Source: CAYTAP01 sp964435775 (lineage in GTDB: Bacteria; Planctomycetota; Phycisphaerae; Tepidisphaerales; Tepidisphaeraceae). Taken from it: DNA of 9,959 bases. Made by a program: the position numbers and the translations under genes. The stretch spans positions 1 to 9,959 of the forward strand of contig CAYTAP010000133.1 of assembly GCA_964435775.1 (NCBI GenBank), read 5' to 3'. The notes below the pieces were generated by a model. The model was not told the origin of the DNA. It did no database searches and saw only the letters and a program-made list of their open reading frames with translations. Positions 1 to 6,830 of this stretch are shown one piece after another (the first letter of the stretch is position 1; each line of letters starts with the position of its first letter).

Positions 1-25
1 ACGGCGGCTGAAGCCGCCCCTACGG
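1..25. repeat. REP-like hairpin with CTACGG tail (at window edge)
   Basis: Bases 3-9 (GGCGGCT) and 12-18 (AGCCGCC) are perfect inverted arms around a 2-base centre. They are followed by CCCTACGG. The second hairpin element in this window (4004-4045) also ends in CTACGG straight after a GC-rich stem, so the two look like variants of one dispersed intergenic family. The element may continue to the left of the window. There is no T-run, so it is unlikely to be a terminator. Function unknown. Confidence 0.5.
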
Positions 26-95
26 CAGATCCATTCGAGAATTGAAAGACCCTGGCGATCCGTCCGCATTTGGAAGCTTTCGCATCGAGGACAAC

Positions 96-125
96 AAAAA
101 AGCCCCGGATGTTTCCATCCGGGGC
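96..125 (-). terminator. Intrinsic terminator of the large repeat-protein gene
   Basis: Read on the minus strand, this is a perfect 10-bp stem GCCCCGGATG / CATCCGGGGC closed by a GAAA tetraloop and followed directly by six T (plus-strand A 96-101). It begins about 30 bases after the stop codon of the gene ending at 156. A GNRA-type loop, a GC-rich stem and a U-tract make this a textbook Rho-independent terminator. Confidence 0.92.
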
Positions 126-155
126 TTGCGGGATAACCGATGAAGCTCCAATGCT

Positions 156-2609
156 TCAGGCCGTCGCCACTTCGGCGCTGATGAAGCTGCCGCCGAGGTA
201 GTTTTGATCGAACGCGAAGAACTGGCTGGAGGCGCTTGGGGTTCCGTAGAGCGTGGAACCGCCGTTCCAGGTGCGGACCTGCGGGCCAATGCCCGGGCCG
301 GGGATCGTGATGATGTCGGACTTCCCGTCATGGTTGAGGTCGGCCGCCGAGATGCGGACGGAACCGAGGAAATTGGGGTCGTATGCGTAGAAGCTCGCCA
401 GTTCGGCGCTGGTCGATCCGCTGATCGCCTTGACGTGGGGACCGACACCGGCGCCGGCGGAGGTGATGATGTCGGCCTGGCCGTCGCCGTCGAAGTCCCC
501 GGCCGCGATGCGGACGCCGCCGGCATAGGCGGTGTCATATGCGAAATAGCTTCGGACTTCGGCTTTGGTGACGCCATCGAACACCTTGACGTGTGGACCG
601 GCGCCCGGACCGGCGGCGGTGATGATGTCATCGCGTCCATCGCCGGTGATGTCGGCCGACGCGAGGCGCACGCCGCCCTGGAACGACTGGGTGTAATAGG
701 TGCTTGTCGGTTCTGATGCGCTGCCACCTGAGCCCGGATACGCCAGGAAGCTGGCGAGAAGCGATCCGTTGACGCCGCTGAACGCCTTGACGTGCGGGGC
801 GGCGCCGCCATCGACAGCGACGATGACATCGCCGATGCCATCACCGTTGATGTCGCCGGACGCGACGTTGACCGCGCCTTGGAACGCCTGGGTGTAATAC
901 GGGTCCTGCGGATTGCCCAGGTCCGTCACGCCGGTGACCGGGCCGGGGAATGCGATGAAGCTTCCCATGACGCCGGGGATTTGCGCGCCGGTGTGTCCGT
1001 CGAAGACGCGGACGTTGGTTGCGCCGCCGGGTCCGGCGCCGGTGATGATGTCGGGGTAGCCGTCGCCGTTGATGTCTCCGGTGGCGACGGAAGCGCCGCC
1101 GGTGAAGGCGGGGTCATAGGCGAAGAAGCTGAGGAGCTGGTCGTTGGTCGTGGCGTCGAAGACGGTGACGTTGGCGGCGACACCCGGTTCGGGGGCGATG
1201 GCGATGATGGGGTTGGGCGTTGCCGCATTGGTCAATGAATAGCGGGCGACGGCGAAATCGCCGACCAGGGAGCCCGACGGCAGGGCGGTGCCGGCGACGA
1301 CGAGCTTGCCGCCGGCGTCGATCGATGCGGCGCTGGCGGTATCGCGTCCGCCGGCGAAGTCGGTGGTGAGCCTGCCGTTGCCCGCGCCAAACGAATCATC
1401 CAGCGCGCCGGCGGGTGTGAGCCGCGCCAGGGCATAGTTGACATCGGCGCTGTTGGAAGGCTCGGCGGTCGAACCGGTCAGGATCACATCGCCGTTGGAA
1501 GCGATCGCCAATCCGAAGGCGGCGTCGGTCCGCTGGGAGAAGTCGATGTTGACCTTGCCGCCGGTTCCGAAGGTGTTGTCGAGCGCGCCGCTCGTGCTGT
1601 ATCGGGCGGCGGCGAAATCCTTGTTGCCACCAACCACGGCGCTGCCGGCGATGACGATCTTGCCGCTGGCGTCAATGGCGACGCGGCTGGCCTGGTCAAA
1701 ACCCCCGTCGAAGTCGGTCGTGACGGTACCGGTGGTGTTGAAGGTTCCGTCGAGGTTGCCGTCGGACAGGTAGCGCGCGATGGCGACATCCGATTCGGCG
1801 GGGATCAAAACACCGTTGGTGGTCGTGAAGTTCTTGGGGGTTGATCCGGCGGCGACGATGCTGCCGTCGGCCTGGATGGCGATGGAGTTGATCGCGTCGA
1901 GGCCGGCGCCGAAGTCGGTTGTGGTGAGGCCGCCGGTGCCGAAGGTGCCGTCGGGGGCGCCGTTGGTGTCGTAGCGGGCGATGACGAAGAGCGAATCGTT
2001 GCTCTGTCCGGCCGCCGCGGTGGAGCCGCCGATGACGATCTTGCCGTTGCCGTCGATGGCAACCGCCAGCGCCAGGTCATCGGATCCGCTGAACAGGTCG
2101 GCGATGACTTTTCCGCCCGTGCCGAAGGAGCTGTCGAGCGTGCCGTTGGTGTTGTAGCGGACGATGGCGAAGTCGTTGCCGGTTCCGCTCAGGATGCTGC
2201 TCGTGCGTCCGACGACGACGATCTTGCCATCCGATTGAATCGCCACCCCGCGGGCCTCCTCGGCGCTGTTGTTCATGTCGGTGATGACTTTTCCGCCGGT
2301 GCCGAATGAACTGTCGAGCGTGCCGTTGGTGTTGTAGCGGGCGACGGCGATGTCGCCGCGCTGGCCGGGGACGAGGGTTCCACCGACGACGACGATTTTG
2401 CCGTCGGATTGAATCGCCTGATCGAAGGCGCTGTCCACGGTTGGCGTGCCGGCGGCGAAATCGGTGACGACCTTGCCGCCGGTGCCGAAACCGGCGTCGA
2501 GCGAGCCGGCGCTGAGGAGCCTTCGCTCCTCGAGCATCTCGATCACCGGGCGGGCGACCGCCTGGCGTAGGTCCGCGAGTCTTTTATTGTGTGTTTGAGC
2601 GCTGTTCAT
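156..2609 (-). CDS. Large exported delta-60 / FG-GAP repeat protein with LEPR-type N-terminal motif
   Basis: The product is 817 residues and probably lies at the cell surface or outside the cell; its exact role is unknown. Residues 26-34 (LEERRLLSA) match the L-E-x-R-x-L-L-S-A motif of large exported planctomycete proteins, and there is no hydrophobic signal peptide. Seven delta-60 units follow, each opening with LDxxFG or a close variant (residues 37, 98, 158, 219, 286, 343, 403) and carrying D/NGKIVVxG and ARY strands. This family is predicted to fold as beta-propeller blades. From about 465 onward come five FG-GAP/VCBS-like units with calcium-type loops at 512, 586, 653, 705 and 757 (for example DINGDG, DFDGDG) and PHVK strands. 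There is no C-terminal anchor. The chosen ATG has AAGGA 8 bases upstream (2618-2622). An in-frame ATG at 2684 has an even stronger AAGGAG and would add 25 residues. Gene limits are certain; the start is moderately certain. Confidence 0.88.
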   Translation of the reverse strand: MNSAQTHNKRLADLRQAVARPVIEMLEERRLLSAGSLDAGFGTGGKVVTDFAAGTPTVDSAFDQAIQSDGKIVVVGGTLVPGQRGDIAVARYNTNGTLDSSFGTGGKVITDMNNSAEEARGVAIQSDGKIVVVGRTSSILSGTGNDFAIVRYNTNGTLDSSFGTGGKVIADLFSGSDDLALAVAIDGNGKIVIGGSTAAAGQSNDSLFVIARYDTNGAPDGTFGTGGLTTTDFGAGLDAINSIAIQADGSIVAAGSTPKNFTTTNGVLIPAESDVAIARYLSDGNLDGTFNTTGTVTTDFDGGFDQASRVAIDASGKIVIAGSAVVGGNKDFAAARYSTSGALDNTFGTGGKVNIDFSQRTDAAFGLAIASNGDVILTGSTAEPSNSADVNYALARLTPAGALDDSFGAGNGRLTTDFAGGRDTASAASIDAGGKLVVAGTALPSGSLVGDFAVARYSLTNAATPNPIIAIAPEPGVAANVTVFDATTNDQLLSFFAYDPAFTGGASVATGDINGDGYPDIITGAGPGGATNVRVFDGHTGAQIPGVMGSFIAFPGPVTGVTDLGNPQDPYYTQAFQGAVNVASGDINGDGIGDVIVAVDGGAAPHVKAFSGVNGSLLASFLAYPGSGGSASEPTSTYYTQSFQGGVRLASADITGDGRDDIITAAGPGAGPHVKVFDGVTKAEVRSYFAYDTAYAGGVRIAAGDFDGDGQADIITSAGAGVGPHVKAISGSTSAELASFYAYDPNFLGSVRISAADLNHDGKSDIITIPGPGIGPQVRTWNGGSTLYGTPSASSQFFAFDQNYLGGSFISAEVATA
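2101..2340 (-). repeat. Near-identical 60-base repeats exactly 180 bases apart inside the delta-60 gene
   Basis: Bases 2101-2160 and 2281-2340 match at 56 of 60 positions by eye and are offset by exactly 180 bases, which is 60 codons. They encode the same NTNGTLDSSFGTGGKVI stretch in neighbouring delta-60 units. The other units are much more diverged at the DNA level, so this pair looks like a recent unit duplication or gene conversion. Confidence 0.85.
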
Positions 2610-2904
2610 GATGGACGTCCTTTTCCCGAGGGTGTGATCCGTGCGCCCGGCGCGCGAACGGTTGTGGTATGAAGCGAAAATCATCTGTGCTCTCCTTAGC
2701 AAACCATTGACCCAATGAACCGTGCAAAATCCTACAACAAGGCAAAAGCCTACGGGTACCCCTAAAACTGTCAAGAGAGGTGATCAATGCCTCGCCAGGA
2801 GGACTTGCCGAAGCCCCTGCCCTACGATCAATCAAGAACACTTGCGGAACCGCCGGTTCATGATGACCCGTCGACCACACACTTTTTTGGGAAGGACCAT
2901 CAAA
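2610..2904. other. Intergenic region between divergent genes, no confident gene
   Basis: This stretch separates the minus-strand repeat protein from the plus-strand small protein, so promoters for both probably lie here. On the minus strand an excellent AAGGAG (plus 2692-2697) sits 7 bases before an ATG at 2684, in frame with the repeat protein. It is either the true start or a second initiation site. On the plus strand, an ATG at 2787 preceded by AGAGGTG opens a 65-codon frame with no recognisable features. No clear -35/-10 pair was found. Confidence 0.5.
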
Positions 2905-3150
2905 ATGGACGCCGGACACAAGCACGCGGCTTCAGTTGGTCGAAAGAAGGATGGGGCGCCGGAGTCGCCGGATCGCGCCCATGAATCAGCGCGCGGACGC
3001 GCGATGAACCCGCCCGCCCGGCTGACGCGCCCGCTGAAGGGTTTGGAGGACCGGCCTGTGGACCTCCGTTCGTGTGGGGTCGATCAGGTGGAGGAGGCGT
3101 CGATGGATTCTTTTCCTTGCAGCGACCCTCCGGGCTATGGCCATGCGTGA
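2905..3150 (+). CDS. Small hydrophilic protein with SFPxSDPP C-terminal motif
   Basis: The product is an 81-residue soluble protein of unknown function. Its last residues, VEEASMDSFPCSDPPGYGHA, match a tail recurrent in many small bacterial hypothetical proteins, usually of the form ESFPASDPPxW after an acidic VDEA-like segment. I recognise this from memory, without a search. That tail is the main reason to call a gene here. The first half (about residues 1-45) is basic, rich in Arg, Ala and Pro, and looks disordered. The start is supported by AAGGA at 2892-2896, 8 bases before the ATG. The frame stays open upstream to 2722, but those starts lack a ribosome binding site. The stop lies 34 bases before sdhB on the same strand, so co-transcription is plausible. 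The family's alanine is a cysteine here (FPCSDPP). Confidence 0.6.
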   Translation: MDAGHKHAASVGRKKDGAPESPDRAHESARGRAMNPPARLTRPLKGLEDRPVDLRSCGVDQVEEASMDSFPCSDPPGYGHA

Positions 3151-3184
3151 AATGGGTGTATAAGAGACGCAGGAGAGTTTGGTT

Positions 3185-3979
3185 ATGAGCGAGCAATCAA
3201 ATAATGCGCGGACCACAACGCTGCGCATTCGTCGTCAGGATCACCCGGATGCGCCGTCGCGATGGGAGGATTTCGTCGTCCCCTGGCGACCCAACGCCAA
3301 CATCATCTCGTGTCTCCAATACATCGCGGCCCACCCCGTCACGAGCGACGGCAAGGCGACAACGCCCATCGTGTATGACTGCAACTGTCTTGAGGAGGTG
3401 TGCGGCGCCTGCACGATGGTCATCAACGGGCGCGTGCGACAGGCGTGTTCGGCGCTGGTGGACAAGCTGGGGGAACCTAGCTCCGGCGCTGGAAAGGCCG
3501 GGGAACCAATCACCCTTGAACCGATGAGCAAGTTCCCGCTCGTGCGCGATCTGTTCGTCGATCGCCAGCGCCTCTTTGACGACCTCAAGCGCGCCAAGGC
3601 CTGGGTGCCCATCGATGGCACCTACGATCTGGGCCCGGGACCGGAGATGAGCCAGGAAACCCAGCAGGAGCGCTACTGGCTTTCGCGCTGCATCAGTTGC
3701 GGGTGCTGCCTTGAGGCGTGTCCGCAATACACGCCGGTCAACCAGTTCGTCGGCGCGATGATCTTCACGCAGGTGAAGCTGTTCAACCAGCACCCGACGG
3801 GCGCGGCGCTCAAGGACCAGCGCCTGGACACGATGATGGAGGAGGGCGGCATCGCCGACTGCGCCAAGGCCGGGAATTGCGTGGAAGTCTGCCCCAAGGA
3901 CATCCCCAACCTCGAATCCATCGCCACCGTCAGCCGACAAACGGCGGGACATGCGATCAAGAAGTTTTTTGGGAAATAG
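3185..3979 (+). CDS. sdhB: Succinate dehydrogenase / fumarate reductase iron-sulfur subunit
   Basis: This 264-residue subunit carries electrons between the flavoprotein SdhA and the membrane quinone site in the TCA cycle and respiratory complex II. The N-terminal ferredoxin-like domain binds 2Fe-2S through C68-x4-C73-x2-C76-x11-C88. The C-terminal domain has C169-xx-C172-xx-C175-xxx-C179-P and C226-x5-C232-xxx-C236-P, the ligands for the 4Fe-4S and 3Fe-4S clusters. All expected cysteines are present. The form CISCGCCLEACP resembles the Bacillus/fumarate-reductase-like branch more than E. coli SdhB. The ATG is preceded by AGGAG (3171-3175) at 9 bases; an in-frame TTG two codons earlier is less well placed. 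The flavoprotein and cytochrome b genes, usual neighbours, are absent on both sides: upstream is a small protein and downstream a convergent stress gene. Confidence 0.95.
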   Translation: MSEQSNNARTTTLRIRRQDHPDAPSRWEDFVVPWRPNANIISCLQYIAAHPVTSDGKATTPIVYDCNCLEEVCGACTMVINGRVRQACSALVDKLGEPSSGAGKAGEPITLEPMSKFPLVRDLFVDRQRLFDDLKRAKAWVPIDGTYDLGPGPEMSQETQQERYWLSRCISCGCCLEACPQYTPVNQFVGAMIFTQVKLFNQHPTGAALKDQRLDTMMEEGGIADCAKAGNCVEVCPKDIPNLESIATVSRQTAGHAIKKFFGK

Positions 3980-4003
3980 CGCCGTTTGTGCGGGCAAGCC
4001 GAT

Positions 4004-4045
4004 GCCTGCGGGTACGCAGGCCACGGGCGAGACGCCCGTGCTACG
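4004..4045. repeat. Tandem back-to-back hairpins with CTACGG tail
   Basis: There are two perfect inverted repeats with no base between them. GCCTGCG (4004-4010) / CGCAGGC (4015-4021) surrounds GGTA, and CACGGGCG (4022-4029) / CGCCCGTG (4033-4040) surrounds AGA. CTACGG follows immediately. The tail is shared with the hairpin at 1-25. The element lies between the convergent ends of sdhB and the stress-protein gene, a typical place for REP-type repeats, and could act as a transcript-end stabiliser. There is no T-run for a classical terminator. Confidence 0.65.
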
Positions 4046-4111
4046 GTTGTAGGGTTCGTCCCGCGGGCCTCTTTTCTTGAGCGCGCTTCACTTCGATCGA
4101 TAGCCCAACCC

Positions 4112-5053
4112 CTACCGCGCAACCGGCGGACACAGGAGCACGGGGATTTCGCTTCCGCGAAGGACCTTGTCCGCGACGCTTCCCAGCACCAGGCGCTTGA
4201 TGCCGCCTTGGCCGCGGCTGGTCATGGCGATCAGGTCCACCTCGTTCGCCTTCGCTTCGTCGAGAATCGCGTCGGCGGGTTTGTCGTTGGCGATCAGCCG
4301 GGTTTGCACATTCTTCACGCGCCCCTTCAGCGACTCGGCCATTTGTGTCAGGTACGCCTGAGCGTTGACCTTGTGCTGCTCCTGCGATTCGAGCATCGCG
4401 CGATAAACCGATTCCGGGACGACGCCGAAATCGCTGCTTGCCGCCAGCGTGGTCAGGGGGAGGATGGTCGGGATTGCGCGGAGGAGCGTCACCTGCGTCT
4501 TTTCGCCATCCGCCACTCCCAGCGCACAGTCGATTGCCTGCTCGGCCAGCTCCGAACCATCGAGCGGGATCAGCACGTGCTTGAACTCGCCGCCGTGGCC
4601 CACCTGCGGCGTCTGCTCGCGCGGATGGACGAACAGAATCGGGATCTCCGACCGCCTCGCCAGGGCGTCGGCGACGCTTCCCAGCCAGAAGCGCGCCATG
4701 GCCCCGCGCCCGCGCGTCGTCATGACCATCAGGTCCGCCCCGATCGATTGGACATGCTGATCAATCGCCTCGGCGATCGGTCCTTCCAGGAGCCGCGCCG
4801 TCACGGGCACATCGACCGCGGCGGTTGCGCGTTTGACGATGTTTCCCAGATAGGTTTGGGCGCGTTCCATCAACAGGCGGTCCACCACCTCGTCGTATGT
4901 CACCCCGCGTTCCCCGAACGTCCCGGCGGCGGGGATGTAAACGCGCACCAGACGGAGCGACGCCTTGTGACGCCGCGCCAGTCCCAGCGCCGCTTCCAGG
5001 GCGCTTTCACCAATATCGGTTCCATCCAGGGGCACAACGATCGACTTGAACAT
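4112..5053 (-). CDS. Universal stress protein, tandem UspA domains
   Basis: This 313-residue cytosolic protein is made of two Usp domains, about residues 1-143 and 157-313, so one chain mimics the usual Usp dimer. Each opens with the family strand (IVVPLDGT at 5-12, VLIPLDGS at 160-167). Each ends with the nucleotide-binding signature: TTRG-x9-GS at 112-126 and TSRG-x9-GS at 278-292. The first glycine of the consensus G-xx-G-x9-G(S/T) is Thr in both copies; the rest is intact, so ATP binding is likely. The family takes part in stress resistance, often in stationary phase or low oxygen. The ATG at 5053 has GGAG 7 bases upstream; an ATG at 5065 lacks one. It is convergent with sdhB and divergent from the AhpD-like gene. 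No regulator site was recognised. Confidence 0.93.
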   Translation of the reverse strand: MFKSIVVPLDGTDIGESALEAALGLARRHKASLRLVRVYIPAAGTFGERGVTYDEVVDRLLMERAQTYLGNIVKRATAAVDVPVTARLLEGPIAEAIDQHVQSIGADLMVMTTRGRGAMARFWLGSVADALARRSEIPILFVHPREQTPQVGHGGEFKHVLIPLDGSELAEQAIDCALGVADGEKTQVTLLRAIPTILPLTTLAASSDFGVVPESVYRAMLESQEQHKVNAQAYLTQMAESLKGRVKNVQTRLIANDKPADAILDEAKANEVDLIAMTSRGQGGIKRLVLGSVADKVLRGSEIPVLLCPPVAR

Positions 5054-5303
5054 GGCTCGCTCCATTCAAGAGGGTCTGTTATTCGCCGGACGCAGCACAT
5101 CGAAACGGTGCGGATTGAACACCCATTGCCGCGCCGGCAAACGGATGATGCTCAACTTTGCCCATTCGCCTTCATTGTGACAGCGCGCTATAGTTCAGCA
5201 TACGTTCAAACTCATGTGTTGGTCCATCGCCCCGGACGCTGATCTGGTTTTCGCCAGACCAGTTGCCGGAGTACGAAAGAACCACGGAAGGAAGTGATTG
5301 GTC
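5054..5303. other. Divergent intergenic region, probable promoters
   Basis: About 250 bases lie between divergently read starts, so promoters for the stress protein (minus) and the AhpD-like protein (plus) should lie here. TATAGT at 5189-5194 is a possible plus-strand -10, but no good -35 sits at normal spacing. A short hairpin, TCTGG/CCAGA around TTTTCG (5244-5259), lies in the likely leader of the plus-strand gene. None of these is strong enough to call separately. Confidence 0.4.
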
Positions 5304-5651
5304 ATGCCCGAACAGCCGGATTTGTACCCCCATATGACCCCCGCACTGGCCGCCAAGCGTAAAGAATTGGCGCCAGCGCAGCTTGAAGCATTCAAGGCGT
5401 TCAGCCGCAGCGTTTTCACGGAAGGGTCGATTGACGCGAAGACCAAGCAATTGATCGCGGTAGCCGTCGCGCATGTTACACAATGCCCGTATTGCATTCA
5501 CGGACACACGCAAGGCGCTTTGAAGGCGGGCGCGACCGAGGCGCAGATCATGGAGGCGATCTGGGTGGCGGCGGAGATGCGCGCGGGGGCCACATACGCC
5601 CACTCGGCGCTGGCGCTGGATACGATGGAGCAATTGAAGCAGCCGAAATAG
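5304..5651 (+). CDS. Carboxymuconolactone decarboxylase / AhpD-like small protein
   Basis: This 115-residue all-helical protein belongs to the CMD/AhpD superfamily, whose members are often thiol-dependent peroxidase partners. The signature C61-P-Y-C64-xxx-H68 matches the redox CxxC and following His of AhpD, so thiol redox chemistry in the cytosol is more likely than true decarboxylation. The AhpD proton-relay Glu, 12 residues before the first Cys, is Gln49 here (KQLIAVAVA), and the His between the AhpD cysteines is Tyr63. Both are seen in single-domain CMD proteins of unknown substrate. The ATG at 5304 is 11 bases after AAGGA (5288-5292); a TTG at 5298 is an alternative. No peroxiredoxin gene is adjacent. 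It runs the same way as the polyprenyl synthase gene 161 bases downstream but is probably transcribed separately. Confidence 0.9.
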   Translation: MPEQPDLYPHMTPALAAKRKELAPAQLEAFKAFSRSVFTEGSIDAKTKQLIAVAVAHVTQCPYCIHGHTQGALKAGATEAQIMEAIWVAAEMRAGATYAHSALALDTMEQLKQPK

Positions 5652-5721
5652 CAGTTGCGTTTTGTCGTGTTGAGGCATTTCCGGACGCGGGGGGCTGGAG
5701 CAAAGTGGCAGGCGCGTGAAT

Positions 5722-5749
5722 GCTGCGTTCATGTGTGGGTACATGCAGC
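5722..5749. repeat. Imperfect inverted repeat upstream of the polyprenyl synthase
   Basis: GCTG-(CGTT)-CATGT, loop GTGGGT, ACATG-CAGC: nine base pairs interrupted by a 4-base bulge. It lies in the gap between the AhpD-like gene and the polyprenyl synthase, about 65 bases before the start. It could be an operator or a leader hairpin, or chance. Confidence 0.25.
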
Positions 5750-5812
5750 GCGTTGTGCCTCCGAGCGCTGCAAGCGGTATGATGTTGGTCGGTTTCGATC
5801 CAGGAGTGTGCA

Positions 5813-6790
5813 TTGAATCAGCCGACGTCCATTGCCCGTGTTTCCGCGCGCCCGTCAACAGGGCCTTCGTCACCGCCCGATGTTGCGCCATCCGCTGGGG
5901 CGCTGCTCAACCAGCACGCCGAGACGCTTCACGCTTATTTTCACGACGTGCTCAAGCGTTATCCCCAGTCGCCGCCGCGGCTCATGGAATCGATCGAGTA
6001 CAGCCTGATGGCGGGGGGGAAGCGGTTGCGCCCGGCGTTGATCCTTGAAACATTCACGGCTTGCGCGGATGCGTCGACAGGCAGCGCGGGCGCGCCGGGC
6101 GGCTGGCGCTCGGCATTGGCGTGCGCCGGGGCGATGGAGCTGATCCATACGTTCTCGCTTGTTCATGATGACCTGCCGGCGATGGACAATGACGACCTGC
6201 GTCGTGGTCGGCCGACGAATCACAAGGTATTCGGCGATGCGATGGCGGTGCTTGCCGGCGATGCGATGACGGTCATGGCGTTTGAGTTGCTCGCCGCCGA
6301 CGCGGCGCCAGCGCATGTGGGCGCGCTGGTTCATGAATTGTCGCATGCGGCGGGGCCGGAGGGAATGATCGGCGGGCAGGTGCTGGATATCGACGGGGAG
6401 AATCAGAGCTTGTCACTTGCGGAATTGCAGCGCCTGCATCGGATGAAAACCGGCGCGCTCTTGCGGGCATCGTGCCGGATGGGCGCGATCGCGGCGGGAG
6501 CGTCAGCGCAAACGCTGTCGGCCGTCAGCGCCTACGGCGAACACCTCGGCCTGGCGTTCCAAATCATCGACGACCTGCTTGATGTGACGAGCACCCCCGA
6601 ACAAATGGGCAAAGCCACCGGCAAGGACGCGGCCAAAGGGAAGAACACCTACCCGGCGCTTCTGGGCATGGACGAAAGCCGCCGGGAAGCGGATCGCCAA
6701 CTCGTGGCCGCGTTGGATGCGACGCGCTTGTTGCAAAACGGCGCGGGGCTTCGGGCCTTGGCGGAGTTTGTGGTGAAGCGCCAGAGCTGA
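5813..6790 (+). CDS. ispA: Farnesyl/geranylgeranyl diphosphate synthase
   Basis: This 325-residue trans-polyprenyl synthase condenses isopentenyl diphosphate with allylic diphosphates to give the precursor of quinone side chains, hopanoids and carotenoids. All family signatures are visible: GGKRLRP at 68-74, the first Asp-rich motif D119-D120-LPAM-D125 with HDD in front, GQVLDIDGE at 188-196, MKTG at 211-214, the second Asp-rich motif D253-D254-LL-D257, and the Lys-rich GKATGKDAAKGKNTYP that binds diphosphate. The DDx4D spacing plus Phe114, five residues before the motif, fits a type II farnesyl (C15) enzyme; chain length remains an inference. The start is TTG with a well-placed AGGAG at 5802-5806. 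The first 30 residues are a low-complexity Ser/Pro extension. The usual partners xseB and dxs are not adjacent. The gene ends 40 bases from the convergent RloB gene. Confidence 0.95.
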   Translation: MNQPTSIARVSARPSTGPSSPPDVAPSAGALLNQHAETLHAYFHDVLKRYPQSPPRLMESIEYSLMAGGKRLRPALILETFTACADASTGSAGAPGGWRSALACAGAMELIHTFSLVHDDLPAMDNDDLRRGRPTNHKVFGDAMAVLAGDAMTVMAFELLAADAAPAHVGALVHELSHAAGPEGMIGGQVLDIDGENQSLSLAELQRLHRMKTGALLRASCRMGAIAAGASAQTLSAVSAYGEHLGLAFQIIDDLLDVTSTPEQMGKATGKDAAKGKNTYPALLGMDESRREADRQLVAALDATRLLQNGAGLRALAEFVVKRQS

Positions 6791-6830
6791 ATCCGCAGCT
6801 TCCGAGCGTGACACTATGCCATCGGCGCGG

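Noticed and set aside
20..844. Minus-strand Ser/Pro/Arg-rich frame of 274 codons
   Set aside because: It overlaps the repeat-protein gene in another frame and runs through its terminator; low-complexity composition fits a frame-shifted reading of GC-rich DNA.
2787..2984. Plus-strand 65-codon frame with AGAGGTG before its ATG
   Set aside because: It has no recognisable motif and overlaps, in another frame, the start of the better-supported small gene at 2905.
3197..4024. Minus-strand frame of 275 codons opposite sdhB
   Set aside because: Fully antisense to a gene with all iron-sulfur motifs; composition is typical of a shadow frame.
4046..4075. GGTTCGTCCC-like sequence resembling a tRNA T-arm
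   Set aside because: No acceptor, D-arm or anticodon arm can be folded around it.
4022..4075. Terminator between sdhB and the stress-protein gene
   Set aside because: Strong hairpins are present but no T-run follows on either strand, so it was recorded as a repeat.
5175..5194. TTGTGA...TATAGT as a promoter for the AhpD-like gene
   Set aside because: Only 8 bases separate the two hexamers, far from the usual 16-18.
3986..5242. Long plus-strand frame of 418 codons opposite the universal stress protein gene
   Set aside because: It is antisense to a clear tandem Usp gene, rich in Arg, His and Gln with no recognisable motif. It results from GC-rich codon bias.
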